Assembly: GCA_020091685.1 (NCBI GenBank) | Contig: CM034595.1 | Span: 22,677,564 to 22,741,563 of the forward strand | Direction of reading: 5' to 3' | Length of the DNA: 64,000 bases | Source: Lutjanus erythropterus | Lineage: Eukaryota > Chordata > Actinopteri > Lutjaniformes > Lutjanidae | Part shown: in pieces, positions 48,801 to 57,922 of the stretch | How the letters are laid out: every line of letters begins with the position of its first letter | How positions within the stretch are numbered: the stretch's first letter is position 1 | Program-made: the position numbers and the translations under genes | The notes under the pieces: generated by a model | What the model saw: only the letters and a program-made list of their open reading frames with translations | Databases searched by the model: none | Told to the model about the DNA's origin: nothing

Positions 48801-49081
48801 TTTTCATGACAGAAAACATCCCAAACTTGAATAGACTGGATCCAAGCCTGAATTTACACTGTTGTCACGTATGAGCAAGTGACTTTGCCTGTGTGCATGT
48901 GTGTGAATGCACCCATGAGTGAATGTGCTCTGAGGTCTCCCTTGTTGTACTCACAGGCATCAGCACAGCGGAGGAGCCAGGCATGGTCGGGTCTGGCAGA
49001 GTTCCAGGCATGGAGGCTGGCAGAGGCTGTCTCTGTCTGTTTCGTAGGTGCAGCAATGAGGACAGAGAGCCGGGGACAGGC
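18724..49081 (-). CDS. creb5: creb5 (CREB5/CRE-BPa), 3' six coding exons, partial gene
   Basis: Nuclear bZIP transcription factor of the ATF2/ATF7/CREB5 group that binds CRE sites as homodimer or with Jun. Exons on the minus strand: 49081-48955, 46377-46267, 24236-23913, 21427-21200, 20654-20546, 18878-18724 (stop TAG). All junctions are GT-AG and frames join without a break, giving 350 residues. In order they show a PVPGSLSSLLHLRNRQRQP region, the MERQMSM...MHSEAKL segment, a His/Pro/Met-rich region (32 His in 108 residues), and the basic region RRRKFLERNRAAATRCRQKRK. The Leu zipper continues through NEVTMLKNEVTQLKQLLL, and a Ser/Pro/Gln tail ends TDINPIH. All match human CREB5 closely. The N-terminal C2H2 zinc finger and activation exons (about 150 residues) must lie beyond the right edge. 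Confidence 0.96.
18879..20545 (-). other. creb5: creb5 intron with minisatellite-bearing repeat
   Basis: 1.7-kb intron between the zipper exon and the terminal exon. Its middle (19060-19520) is a transposon-like repeat with an internal minisatellite. The remainder shows no exon or recognisable gene. Confidence 0.7.
19080..19320. repeat. Degenerate minisatellite of 'taacaagatgaaaa' units
   Basis: Imperfect units such as acaagatgaaaatg, gtaacaagatgaaaa and cataaaagacgtaac repeat across about 240 bp. The flank at 19380-19500 (ttcagagcctgtacttttt, acttctacttctattt) is the reverse complement of the flank at 27770-27860, so this is an opposite-strand copy of the element at 27715-28625. Confidence 0.75.
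20546..20654 (-). CDS. creb5: creb5 exon (leucine zipper)
   Basis: 109 bp: NEVTMLKNEVTQLKQLLL then THKDCPITTMQKESQGYL and one base of the Ser codon. Continues the heptad leucines of the previous exon. Acceptor cctttcag, donor TCA|GTGAGT. Confidence 0.96.
20690..21160. mobile_element. Partial copy of a teleost MITE family in creb5 intron
   Basis: Shares long stretches with 34363-34930, 35964-36548 and 56940-57922. Examples are gttatataagccaaatat, the ccaaaccaaccagactcca-like segment, and actgatcaaggcagcagtagac. It lies 36 bp from the zipper exon; its ends are not clean. Confidence 0.65.
21200..21427 (-). CDS. creb5: creb5 exon (basic region and zipper start)
   Basis: 76 codons: MSPATQQMQPTQTLQ, a Pro-rich linker, GGRRRRVVDEDPDERRRK, then the DNA-contacting NRAAATRCRQKRK and the zipper start up to TNMQLQ. 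Acceptor tgtgtttcag, donor CAG|GTACAC. This is the most conserved part of the gene. Confidence 0.97.
22100..22212 (+). repeat. Direct repeat copy A (about 115 bp)
   Basis: tttcaattaaaat and ataagatgttccaggacta are followed by ttagcca(a)ggctgtct and atcaggaccagc. The same sequence recurs at 23338-23453 in the same orientation, roughly 85-90% similar by eye. The spacing is 1.24 kb. Confidence 0.85.
23338..23453 (+). repeat. Direct repeat copy B (about 115 bp)
   Basis: Second copy of the unit at 22100-22212, same orientation, ending about 460 bp from the 3' end of the His-rich creb5 exon. The high similarity suggests a fairly recent local duplication or two insertions of one repeat. Confidence 0.85.
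23913..24236 (-). CDS. creb5: creb5 His-rich exon
   Basis: 108 codons starting RLKAALSHHPG and ending PPMHSSSH. The first third (GNMNSMGHMMEMMSSRQEQ) is nearly identical to human; the rest is low-complexity His/Pro/Gln/Gly with runs of up to four His. Acceptor tttcttcag, donor CAT|GTAAGC. The opposite strand has long GC-rich Gly/Val ORFs that are shadows of this repeat-like composition. Confidence 0.95.
24286..25202. mobile_element. Probable MITE with agagatgaaa termini
   Basis: Left end agagatgaaatggcatgaaaat... is inverted at the right end ...ctgattattgtttcatctct. AT-rich interior with no coding capacity. Starts about 50 bp upstream of the His-rich exon acceptor. Confidence 0.55.
26756..27250. 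mobile_element. MITE with long inverted ends (ctcaccccaaatcaaaa family)
   Basis: The left arm (ctcaccccaaatcaaaac, ctgtagtgctatttatgcat, ctagatagttttggt) is inverted at the right (caaaacaatctaggtgg, aaatagcactacagg, aattttggggtga). Related pieces occur at 43130-43255 and 46520-46812. Confidence 0.8.
27715..28625. mobile_element. hAT-like repeat with internal minisatellite
   Basis: Outer parts carry paired motifs such as acagatacttgtataaaa and the right end tactttgttgcttcccacctg, matching the teleost repeat class whose ends read like CAGGTGGGAAG. Between 27890 and 28290 lie imperfect repeats of cttgttacatcttttac. ORFs across it (Leu/Phe/Cys-rich) are products of the repeat. Confidence 0.7.
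29640..29870. promoter_or_regulatory. Candidate conserved non-coding block in creb5 intron
   Basis: High-complexity sequence without inverted ends, including gtgctcatttatcagtgtct, tttccagctggcagtgcggc and tgtttattaattgaattagc. It contains E-box, homeobox-core (taattgaatta) and GATA-like words close together. Inferred from composition only; needs cross-species alignment. Confidence 0.3.
31634..31690. repeat. AT/GT simple repeat
   Basis: Alternating at, ac and gt dinucleotides, ending in a gtgtgtgtgtgtgt run. Confidence 0.9.
32405..33345. mobile_element. Possible transposon remnant
   Basis: The left part (acctcacgatgcgatttgat) and right part (atgaatcgattttccccccac) carry the cga/atcgat-rich end sequences of a common teleost repeat ending CACCCCTA. 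The interior has no supported coding region. Boundaries are approximate. Confidence 0.45.
33700..34080. promoter_or_regulatory. GC-richer, repeat-free block in creb5 intron
   Basis: Several overlapping ORFs up to 135 codons on both strands arise because the block is GC-rich and lacks stops. None looks like a known protein. I favour conserved non-coding DNA over an exon: reading frames on both strands are equally open, and splice sites with a matching partner were not found. Confidence 0.25.
34363..34930. mobile_element. MITE family copy (ggatagtttggattat)
   Basis: Starts near caggatagtttggattattt. It shares caacatacccccagtttaga, aggtccacctaaaaaaatca and agacagccttttctga with the copies at 35964 and 56940. 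The right end is diverged. Confidence 0.7.
35280..35560. promoter_or_regulatory. Candidate conserved non-coding block
   Basis: Non-repetitive, GC-richer stretch including ggtgtctgagcggttatttt and ggccttcgcatacacctccc. It has no inverted ends and lies between two MITE copies. Composition-based inference only. Confidence 0.25.
35964..36548. mobile_element. MITE family copy (aaagggatagtttggattat)
   Basis: Left end aaagggatagtttggattat followed by gaagtggggttg. The interior matches 34363-34930 and 56940-57922 in the same orientation. The right end is truncated or diverged near 36540. Confidence 0.7.
40434..40447 (+). promoter_or_regulatory. CTCF-like motif in creb5 intron
   Basis: CCACTAGAGGGTGC, one mismatch to the CTCF core consensus (T for C at position 12), followed by TGCTCAG. 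Such words also occur by chance inside fish repeats. Confidence 0.25.
41209..41388 (-). mobile_element. tRNA-derived SINE
   Basis: On the minus strand the element begins with a tRNA-like head (tggttcgcccatgtgcaggg) and carries a perfect B-box region GGGTTCGACTCC. It continues to a body reading cttttcctgtcatgtcttca and ends at the other side with aaggcccccaaaa. It is a widespread teleost SINE type. The tRNA part is not a functional tRNA: it is interrupted and lacks a clean cloverleaf. Confidence 0.8.
42316..42893. mobile_element. MITE rich in 'agaaccctt' motifs
   Basis: The ends are inverted: actctcagaaaaata at the left and tatttcttagagt at the right. The interior repeats ggttc/gaacc words (agaacccttt, ggtagaacctttaaag). 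Further sequence of the same kind resumes at 43258-43385, suggesting a second or interrupted copy. Confidence 0.75.
43054..43131. repeat. (GAA)n microsatellite, about 26 units
   Basis: Uninterrupted GAA/AAG triplets over 78 bp, directly abutting the MITE arm at 43132-43255. It is translated as poly-Lys or poly-Ser in chance ORFs. Confidence 0.97.
43130..43255. mobile_element. Right arm of a MITE copy (family of 26756-27250)
   Basis: Contains acatctctatggctgagacc, ctcacaccaaaactatct and ttttgattttggggtgaac, as in the right arm of the 26.8-kb copy. The left arm appears to be lost or replaced by the GAA repeat. Confidence 0.65.
43620..43990. promoter_or_regulatory. CpG-dense, repeat-free intronic block (candidate enhancer or CpG island)
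   Basis: I count about 23 CpG sites in roughly 330 bp, against very few in the surrounding intron. The sequence is complex, has no inverted ends, and no long ORF with protein likeness. It contains tatccgatagcgaggccgta, cattagagaccccgtctatg and tctcaattgatcc. Such CpG retention suggests selection or lack of methylation. It could be a distal enhancer or an alternative promoter; the sequence alone cannot decide. Confidence 0.4.
44831..45268. mobile_element. MITE with ctagggytgtcac termini
   Basis: Left end ctagggttgtcacagtaatc is inverted at the right (ttacataccatcacagccctag). AT-rich interior without coding capacity. The element at 59093-59468 has related ends. Confidence 0.75.
46267..46377 (-). 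CDS. creb5: creb5 exon (MERQMSM to MHSEAKL)
   Basis: 37 codons from MERQMSMGSNMMGMQGPTH to PSMHSEAKL. It aligns with the human segment, with a Ser-rich variation in the middle. Acceptor atcttcag, donor CTG|GTGAGT. Both boundaries fall between codons. Confidence 0.94.
46378..48954 (-). other. creb5: creb5 intron (2.6 kb)
   Basis: Contains a copy of the 26.8-kb MITE family at 46520-46812 (gtagtgctattcatccattt, tagatagttctgg, ttttggagatatcgg). Otherwise AT-rich with no recognisable exon; 48340-48480 is a GC-richer stretch without features I can name. Confidence 0.65.
48955..49081 (-). CDS. creb5: creb5 exon (PVPGSLSSLL region)
   Basis: 127 bp, entering with the last base of a codon and ending on a codon boundary. 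Encodes PVPGSLSSLLHLRNRQRQP and MPGTLPDPTMPGSSAVLMP. Acceptor cttctcag (49089-49082), donor CCT|GTGAGT. Confidence 0.94.
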
Positions 49082-52000
49082 CTGAGAAGACACACATAGA
49101 CACACAGACATTCAGAGACCTTAAGGTTTAAAAAAAATGATATCATTATTCTTTGCTTTATGATATATAACAACCCGCCAATCAAACCTAACTACTATAT
49201 ATACAAAAACAAATCATTCACAGGTGGGTTTAAAAGTGTTTACAAATGTGGTAAAATTCATGAAAACAGTTTTGAGTTTGACGGTTGGTTCTTCACCTCA
49301 GAAATATGAGTTTGACAAACAAACAAAAAAGTTTGATTTCTTCCAGCACTTTCAAACACACCTTGTAGCCTTCATCAGTGGATAGACAGAAGACTGATGA
49401 ATATCACTTTGTTAATAAATATAAATAAATTCCACAAAAAAATACTACAGATTTAATATTTATAAAAAATATGAAGATATGTTTTGCAGTTAAAGCTGTC
49501 TTCATATTAATATTAATATAAATTCAGCATTGATTATCTGTCTCCATAAACACCCCTTATATCTGCTTATAACCAAGTACAGTGTGTTATAAACCATTCA
49601 TTCAGTGTCTAGTTTCTGCTTGTAAATGTTGCGAAAGGAAGATGGAGAGGATGCTTTGTTTTATTTAAAACCAAATTTAATAGAAGTTTACAAAGTGCTT
49701 TAGCAACAAAACGAAAAACAAACAAACATCTTTTTAACCCTTTTAGTTATTGTCCACCCATTTAATAATATAAGCCAAAAAAAATTTCTTTGTATTCTTA
49801 TATAACAATTGAACCCTGATTTTTTGTTTACATAGGCTGGAACCAACAGAATTCAACTAACAATATCATGACAACCATCAATCAATCTTTTTTAGCAGCA
49901 ATGAGCTAAGATCCATTGGTTAGCTAGCTAGCAACAGCATGGTTCGTTGGGTTATGACATGCAAACTTTCCAACATTCAAATCAAACTCCTCCCAATGTT
50001 ATGGGCCACGTGCCTATTCTGTTTTCCTTGGAAATATATCATGATACAGAGGCTACATACTGTGCTGTTTCATCTGGACTTTAAACTGAAGTTCCCAAGA
50101 GCTATTGATTATCAATAAAAAAAAAAAACGACAAGGAAAGGTACCTGTCACAGATGTCATATTGAGTGGAACTAGAGAGAAAGTTATGAGGGTCATACTG
50201 GATTTTGTTTGTGATGGACCTGATCCTGCTGGCTGCAGCACCATATTTGGATGAGAAGCTATCGAAGAGCATTACACTACAGAGGACCCATGGACGATTG
50301 CAATTCTACAATGTGAGATCATTAAAGAAGACTGCTCTTGAATCTTAAAAATAATTTCACACATTTAGTCATTTCATGTTGATGCCATTACAGAGCAAAC
50401 ATTTTCCCTGACTTCTTTCACTTTTAGTTTCCATTTGTTTCTGCAGCTACAAAGTCAGAATGGAAAAAAGAGTATGTGTCTGTGTATTCATGCTGCAGTT
50501 GAAAGTCGAAGCATCTTGGTTTTTTTTGGATGCACTTTAAACAAGCGCAAACTTCATGTAGTACAATGGATGAATAACGATGATAGCGATGATGAATGAA
50601 TAATGTTTGTCATAACAACCACATGAGATGTGCATGACGAGAATCACATTTAGAAACTGCCACGGCGGTGGAAGCCCTGTGGGAAAAAATCCCCCTCGGT
50701 GACCACAAAAGCGTGTGCGGACCAACAGTCCTATCCACACTCACAGCCACATCAATAAATCACATGTACAGATGAAGCCTGGACTAAGCTTAAACTCCTG
50801 ACAGCAGTCCTGTCAGAGTCACTGGCTCAGAGCTGCAGCCATCCAAACAGCCAGACCACTCCATCTGCATGCGGTGACATCATTTATACAACTGCCACCA
50901 AATCCCTGCTTGTAAGAACACTGATTCCCAGCTGCAGGGTGCAGCTACGCCCACATGCACACAGCAACTATTCCACCCTAAAAAAACAACATTTATTCAC
51001 TACTCGATTCTTGACGTGTATCAGTATCAGGAGAATCAATAATTCTCCAGTTATCAGTACCATCAGGATGAATGCCAATCAATAAGCTCCATTTCCTTAA
51101 GCATTTAGAAATTAGTACAAACAAGAAGCATTTAGGTTAGCTGCGTTCAACAGGTCAATGTAATCAATTGACCACGTCATAGCCTGGATTACCGTAATAG
51201 TGAGCAGTGAAGGAGTGATGGCCAAATGGTGTGGGGGGGGGGGTGTATAAGAGCAAACGGTCCCCCACCTGAATAAATACCTGTATTTTTCCAGACCTAA
51301 ATATGTGCATTTACGCTCCAGACATTTTAGATTGCTCCACACACACAGGACCATTACCATCCCGACTGTGTGTCATTCCTGTCTAACATCCCAATTTATC
51401 ACAATCACACTCATTTAACAGCACGTATGACATCTGAGCAACACTGCGAATCCAAACATTTCCACATGGGAAAAGTCATGAAAGTACAATGAGGTATGCA
51501 GTGTAGCTGTGTGCTACATCAACACAGTTTCCTTCTGCGTTCAGACTCTGCCCGTGTCCAAGAGGATGAAATAACAGTCACGAGGCAGTGGCAGTGACAC
51601 GCTGTTGGATTGTTGTACAAAAACTGTTTTACTGGGTTTTTAGTCACTATGATGACTGCATCATGAGGCTTTTTTGCACTGTAAATGTAGAATTTGATTT
51701 TCCGAGGAGATTTATTTGCCCCGAACAAGAGGGAAAAAAAATGAGCAAATATATCTTCAAAGGAGCTATATGTAACACTTGGCCACCTGTTAACTGGTTA
51801 TATACTGCACCAATTTGTTTGGAGTATGAATTTAAGTTCCCATTAGCAGGGACCGAACACAGCCACAGAGACTGACAGAGGCAAGTTTAACAACAACTTA
51901 ACAAAGACTAACAAAGGCTCAGTAGGTTCAGGCTGGGACAGGAGAGGTGTGAAGCGTCAGTGCCCAGCTCAGGGGTCTAAAGGAGGGTTACCCAAGAAAA

Positions 52001-52365
52001 CCAAGTCTGTGTGTTGTGGTACTAAGGGCAGAGTGGACGGATCACTGACTCACCATCCTCTTGAAGTACAATGTGGAATTTTGAGACAGGGCGGGTTGAA
52101 GCTAGCTGGTTAACATGCTAACTTCAGTTGATGTCTCAGCAACACAATACATAGATGACTTTGACATACTGTCAAAACTATCATTTCTTTACATTTTGTT
52201 GATAATTTTAATTCATTTTTGAATGTTTTAAAATAGGGGTAGGGTTAGGGTTATTCTTAAAAGAATATAATAGAAATTCTTACATATACTCCTTAGAATA
52301 AGCTGTAAAAACTGTAATCATCTCTTTAACAGCTCAGTGATCAACATTATGAATTTTGTTCACTT

Positions 52366-52765
52366 GATCAGTCGGGTAATTGGGTCAGAAATCTACTTGC
52401 CAGAAATCAATTCTTACTTGCCCATGTAAAATTTCTGTATTTATTAACAGATTAAAGTTGATTGTGATGTTTAATCTGGGGCTACAACGTCTGTAAAATG
52501 TCAGAAAATCATTAAAAGAAAGGTCCATCCCAATTTTCAAACTCCAAGGTGATGTCTTGAAATGTCTTTATTTGTCAGACCAGAACCCAAAGATAGTTTA
52601 ATTTAAACAGTGAAAATCATGAAATGTCCATCTTTTCTGCAATTTTGCCTGAAAAATTACTTAAAAATTACCTGGTTGGGCAAGTTAGCTGCTAGATTTA
52701 CTAGCATGGCATTTTACTTACCCTAGGTAGGCAGGCAATCCTTATTGTTGAGCCCTGCAGCTTTT
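52366..52765. mobile_element. Probable hAT-related remnant
   Basis: The right end (acttaccctaggtaggcagg... ttgttgagccctgcag) and the left part (cttgccagaaatcaattctt, cttgcccatg) belong to a teleost repeat with CAGGGCT-type ends. The left terminus is not sharp. Confidence 0.4.
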
Positions 52766-53268
52766 ATTTAACATATCTCTTTTCTATTTGCATAATACAA
52801 GATATAAAAAAATATTAAATGCATTGTACGGTTACTCTGTGCAGTATTATGCTGTGTATTATACATAAACTCATATATTTATATGTGCAAGACCATCATA
52901 ACATGTGTGCATGCTATAAAAGGTTCATTAATGATGCTGATTTAATTCACACTTGAGTAACATTGCATGGTCCTGGGCAGATCGCCACAACAACTTTTAT
53001 GGAAAGTCTGATCTTTTCAACCACAAAGCTGAAGTGTAAAAAAAATGAGAAAAAAATGTTTTAAAAATGGAAACTGCAAATGACTGTAACCAACTATTTA
53101 AAGTCCAGTGTGTGTCAGATCCTGTACTGGTGACAAAAAAGCCTTCTGAATGTCAGTCAATTGATCAACCAAATGTTCTAGGGAGCTGATATTGTCATTA
53201 TTAAAGTAAAATCGGACTGCAACAGCTCTGGAAAAAAGATTAAAACTTTTTTTCATGACTGTCTTTAT

Positions 53269-53508
53269 TCAAGATAAGCCGATAAAATGCACCAGCACTG
53301 AGCCACCTGTGACAGTCAGTAACGGTCCAGAGGGGCTTGAGTCGAGGTCAGGACACAGCACAGGCAGGTTGCTGTTTTGTTGCAGGTCAGGCTTTTGCTT
53401 TCTAGAGAAGAAAGGCTCCTTTGAAGCTTGCACAAGTTGCACTGCTGTGCCTGTTAGCAATGCTCACCTGCAGCAGAGCAGGAGGAGGAGAAACACTGTG
53501 TCCGTCAT
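53269..53508 (-). other. Candidate two-exon micro-gene (57 codons), weak
   Basis: On the minus strand an ATG at 53508 opens MTDTVFLLLLLCC, a signal-peptide-like start. It ends in a strong donor (CAG|GTGAGC, exon end 53468). A pyrimidine-rich acceptor (tttcttctctag) ends at 53402, leaving a 66-bp intron. The joined frame then runs 43 residues past the junction codon to TGA at 53271-53269, whose last base starts an AATAAA (53269-53264). An ETS-like caggaagtg lies upstream. It matches no family I know and may be chance or a decayed secreted or membrane protein gene. Confidence 0.2.
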
Positions 53509-55306
53509 CACACACCATAACACAACCTGCCTGTCCAGCAGGAAGAAGAACAAAACTAACATCTGACAGCACTTCCTGTGGGTATCAACTCAGCTTTGTG
53601 TTGACTCTGCTGATAAATAAAGACATTTTAAAATGACTGGCAATAAACAGACACATTAATGAATGTAAGAATGTTGTCATTGTACTTGTTAGGAGAATGT
53701 ATTCATTTTCTTTTATAAACACCACTCACTTATTGATGTGTACATGATTATTATTTCTTAGATTAATTACCATAACACAAGATTTGAAGGATTAGTCGAA
53801 TAATCAATTGTTCAATTAACTGAAAATTCTTTAGCAACAACCAAAATAATTGCTTGAAGCTGGAGAACAGTTTATTTTTGGGATCTCTGGGCAAAAGTCC
53901 AATAATAACCTTTAAGCATAATGTAATACAAGTGGTCAGAGAAAAACAAGACTTCTGCTCCTCCTCTTGGCTCTGTTTTCAGGCTTTACAAAATCTAGCC
54001 CAGTGATTTTCTAAGTGGGCCACCATTATTATTAATGGTATTCTTAAGAAATATAATTTTGAATGATATATAACATACTGAAATCTCTTTTGACATTCCC
54101 ATCTTTTCAATTGCCTGTCAATCAAAACATGGACTGGTCTATGTCTGCTACAAACCTGCTCTACTCCTGAAATTTAGTTAGCTAGCAGCTAGCTAATTCA
54201 AACTCAAAAACTGGATATGTTTTTGAGAAGGAAAAGACCAACAGCCTGACTAACAAAAACAAAAAAGTAGAACTCACAAGTATTTAAGTATAGTCATTTA
54301 CTGCTGTAAGTAAGAATGGCTACAAGTGACCTGACTGTTTGTTCACCAGTGCCACTGATTCAAAGCATCTGTAATTTGTCGACTTAGGAATGAGACTCAG
54401 TAAACAACTATATTTCTCTAGAATCTTTTACTGCAACTTTAGGTTATTTTTGAAAGAAAAATCCCTCTAATTTTCTGGTTCCGGCCTATCAAATCTAAAG
54501 ATTTCCTGCTTTAGTTTGTCTGGTATGATAATGAATGGAATCCCTAAGTCACACTCTTTCTGGTGTTCTCATGGGACCTAAATTTGGAAAAATATGAACA
54601 GTAGTCCATGGCAAGAGGCTAATTATTTTTTGATTCCATTTGAACTGTGCTACTGATTACATATATGTTGCTTGTCAGTTTACAAACAATCAATCACAAA
54701 CAGTTTTTTCAATTAAGCTTCAGTTTTTGTTAGGTTTGTTTGTCATTTTAGTTTTGTGTGAAACTGCTTTTGTGTAAACTACATGTCTTGTCTCATACAA
54801 TATATGTCGTCAACACCGATCTCGTCCACTTGTCCGCTGACTGACTTGACTTAGACCTTCTATTGCATCAGAAAAATAAGCATTTTGAAGATGTCGTGTC
54901 GGGTTCTGGGAACTTGTGGCGGGCATTTCCATTATTGTCCTTTCAGTTCCTGTTTCTTTACTATTTCTGACTCAATAAAGATTGTGTGAGGTTGAAAGAA
55001 ATGACCACTTTTTAACCAATATGCAATGGCTAAATAAAGTCTTTTAATAGAACTTTTTTCTTTACTCTGCTCTGAGTACCTTAAATGGATTTCTGGCATC
55101 CATATGGTTAAACCATTCTAACTGAGGTCTTATAAAACATGTTTTGCCTTATTAGTTCACTTTTGCTTTCTGTTTTTACATCTGATTGCCTAAGAAACAT
55201 TAAGCACTAGACTGCACAGTGGATTAGTGGATTCATGTTCAGAGTGTTGGTGTGTGAATAAGTGCATATGCCACTGTGTAAATGCTCATGAAACTGTGTA
55301 TGAACA

Positions 55307-55350
55307 TGTGTGTGTGTGTGTGTGTGTATGTGTGTGTGTGTGTGTGTATG
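55307..55350. repeat. (TG)n microsatellite
   Basis: TG dinucleotides over 44 bp with two interrupting tatg steps. Confidence 0.95.
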
Positions 55351-56119
55351 TGAGTGAATAATGACAGGCTGTGGCTCCACTGAGGGGATTGATAATAGCC
55401 TGGGCTGTGGGCCCCAGGGGAGAGCAGGTAGACACTCTGCAGTCCTGACCCTGCACTCTCACATTACTGAGTGCCTTGCTCTCAGCCCAGCTCTCCTCCA
55501 CAATCCCCGCCCAAGAACTACCACCACTACCACCACCACCCCCCACCCACCTTCACTCCACCATGACATCACTGCTAGACCTTCTTCTTCTTCCCTCCCT
55601 GAGTCTGTTTTTTCCTTTTTATCTCTTCTTCCACAGTCTATTTTTCGAAGTTATCCTGCTATTTTTCTCTCTGATGGAGCAGCACTGACAACCAGCCATT
55701 GTCCCGTTAATCCTCTATAACTCTCTTCTGGACCTCTCATGGTGCCCACACCTCAACTCAAGCCCCTCTGGACTTACTTGCCTACAAATCTACCTACAAA
55801 TCCTGCAGTCTGCACACACACTAAGCTTTACTGTCCCAATCCCCACAGTCCCAACTCAAACTCAAGTGCTGGGGGACTTAAACACAAGGGGCCTGGCTGC
55901 CGTCCAAGAGGAGCAGGAGAGGGAGAGAGAGGTGCAGTCAGTCCACTGACTCATATCCTTCCCTTTCTGACTCTGCTCCAGCAATGATGTAATGCTCTTG
56001 GCTTTTCGCCCTCCCCCCACCCTGTGCCTGCCCACCCCTAGATTTTGTCCCTCCCTCCTCTCCTCTCCTCCTCTTGCTTTTCCCTCTCTTTCTCTCCTCG
56101 TCCAACATCGCTGCGCTCA

Positions 56120-56480
56120 CTCCTCACTGGGTGAAGTCACTCTGCGAGCTCTGGGTAGACACAGCAGCTAAAAACTTTCGAACGTAACCAAAACAGCCCA
56201 GGGCCAAGTTCCAGACGTTCGGGAGACGGTGGTGCAGTCGCCATGGGAACGGGGGTAAACAGAGGGAGAAACAAGGGCCTCAAACAGCTTGCAGCTGCCT
56301 GGCTCTCTGAGTAAACACTACACAGGACCTGCCCCTGATTTACTGCCTTTAATCACTGGTGGGAGGAGAGTGCCATGGGGTTTGGACTGAGGAAATAATA
56401 CGAATCTGATCAAATAAATCAGCCCTAATGGGTTACGACACAAGCTGACTTTTATTAGCGGCCTAGTGGAGGGATGGATG
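56120..56480. promoter_or_regulatory. Candidate conserved non-coding block in creb5 upstream intron
   Basis: High-complexity, CpG-retaining sequence (tttcgaacgtaacc, acgttcgggagacggtgg, cagtcgccatgggaacggg) continuing through aatcagccctaatgggttac and ttttattagcggcctag. No inverted ends. It follows a CT-rich stretch. Composition-based inference. Confidence 0.3.
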
Positions 56481-56939
56481 CTGGGAGGGTGCTTCACTGG
56501 AATGGGGTGTCCTCACATTAGGGAGTCTCAAGCTAAGTTAAGCCATGCCAAGACACAGTTGAGAAACGATGGCGGATGATACTCTGGAGCAAATTAGTGT
56601 GAGTGTTGCAGTATTTATGCACCAAATATGATATTGTTTTGATTCATCGGATGCCATTGGCTGAGGATAGCAAAGATGGTTTGTCTTTCATTTTCAACAA
56701 AAGTAGAAAGCATGTCAGTGCATTCCTAACACCAGTTAATCAGAAAAAAATCTTCAACAACAACTGCTGCAACTGTGTCATCTTGTTTCAGGCAAAACTG
56801 GTATCTGTCAGCAGCACCTGACTGGTGCTGTAACATTTGGCGTACTCTGCCCCTTTCACTTTTAATGATAATTCATCCTTCTCCCTCGTCATCTACTAAA
56901 CTTGACTACATATCAACATGTTTGTCCCTACCCTCCTTC

Positions 56940-57922
56940 AAGAGATAGCTTGGATTATCTGAAGTGGGGTTCCATGAGGTACTTATTGATAATCAGTGTA
57001 TGACCTACAGTAAATGGCCATCAGCATGTCCCCAGTTTGGAGAAACAGAGGACATCAGCTCTTGCAGCCTGCCTGAGCTTCTTCAAGTCTGGGCAGGAGC
57101 AGTTGGGGGAAAAACAACTCCCTTCAACCATAGATCTTATATTAAATAGGATTTCAACTTATTTAATATACCATCTATGGTTCCAACTTGCTATTTGGAC
57201 CACTGTATTCATTTCTGGATGCACAATCACTATATATTAGTCGTTTAGAAAAGGTCCACCTAAAAAAACAAACAAAAACATCACTTTAAGTGTTCGCTAT
57301 ATTTAGATTATTTTCACTGTTTTTCTTTGCCATCAGACAGGGTTTGTGACAAAAAATCACCAATATATCAGCCAAATATCACTTTCTCCAAACAAACCAA
57401 ACTCCATAGGTGGAAACAGTAATTTTACGAACCACAGGAGTTGTTGCTCTACTGAGTCGATCTGTTTGTGCTTTTGTGTAATTTTGGTGTTTTAAAAGGA
57501 TAATTCAGATTCACCAAACTATCAAGTCATACAATAACACAGACTAACTAACCAGTTGAGGCGAAAGTACACCAACTACTGTGTTCTGCAAGGTAAAATG
57601 ACTTATCTGCCTATCAAGGCTGGTTACTCACCAGAGAAGGCTGGTTGATGGAAAAGTAAAGCGTTGAAAATATTCTTAATATGGGGTACACTGAAACTGA
57701 TATTGTTGTTTTTTTTTTTTTTTTAGGTGAACATTTTTAACTGACTGATATACTTTTCGTTGCTGACTCTCTCCACAACAATACATGACCTAGCTTCCTT
57801 GCTGGTGACCCTCTCTGCTTCGCCTAACTGGGGCCATCTGGCATCAACTGTAGCTAATACGCTGACTAGCAATAAGTACCACATAAAACCTCAATTCACA
57901 TAATCCAAACTATCCTTTTTAC
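56940..57922. mobile_element. MITE, best-bounded copy of the ggatagtttggattat family
   Basis: Left end agatagcttggattatctg is inverted at the right (cataatccaaactatccttt). The interior is shared with 34363, 35964 and 20690. A segment at 57127-57200 (ttcaacttatttaatatacc, atctatggttccaactt) resembles 22405-22450 and may be a nested insertion. Confidence 0.75.
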
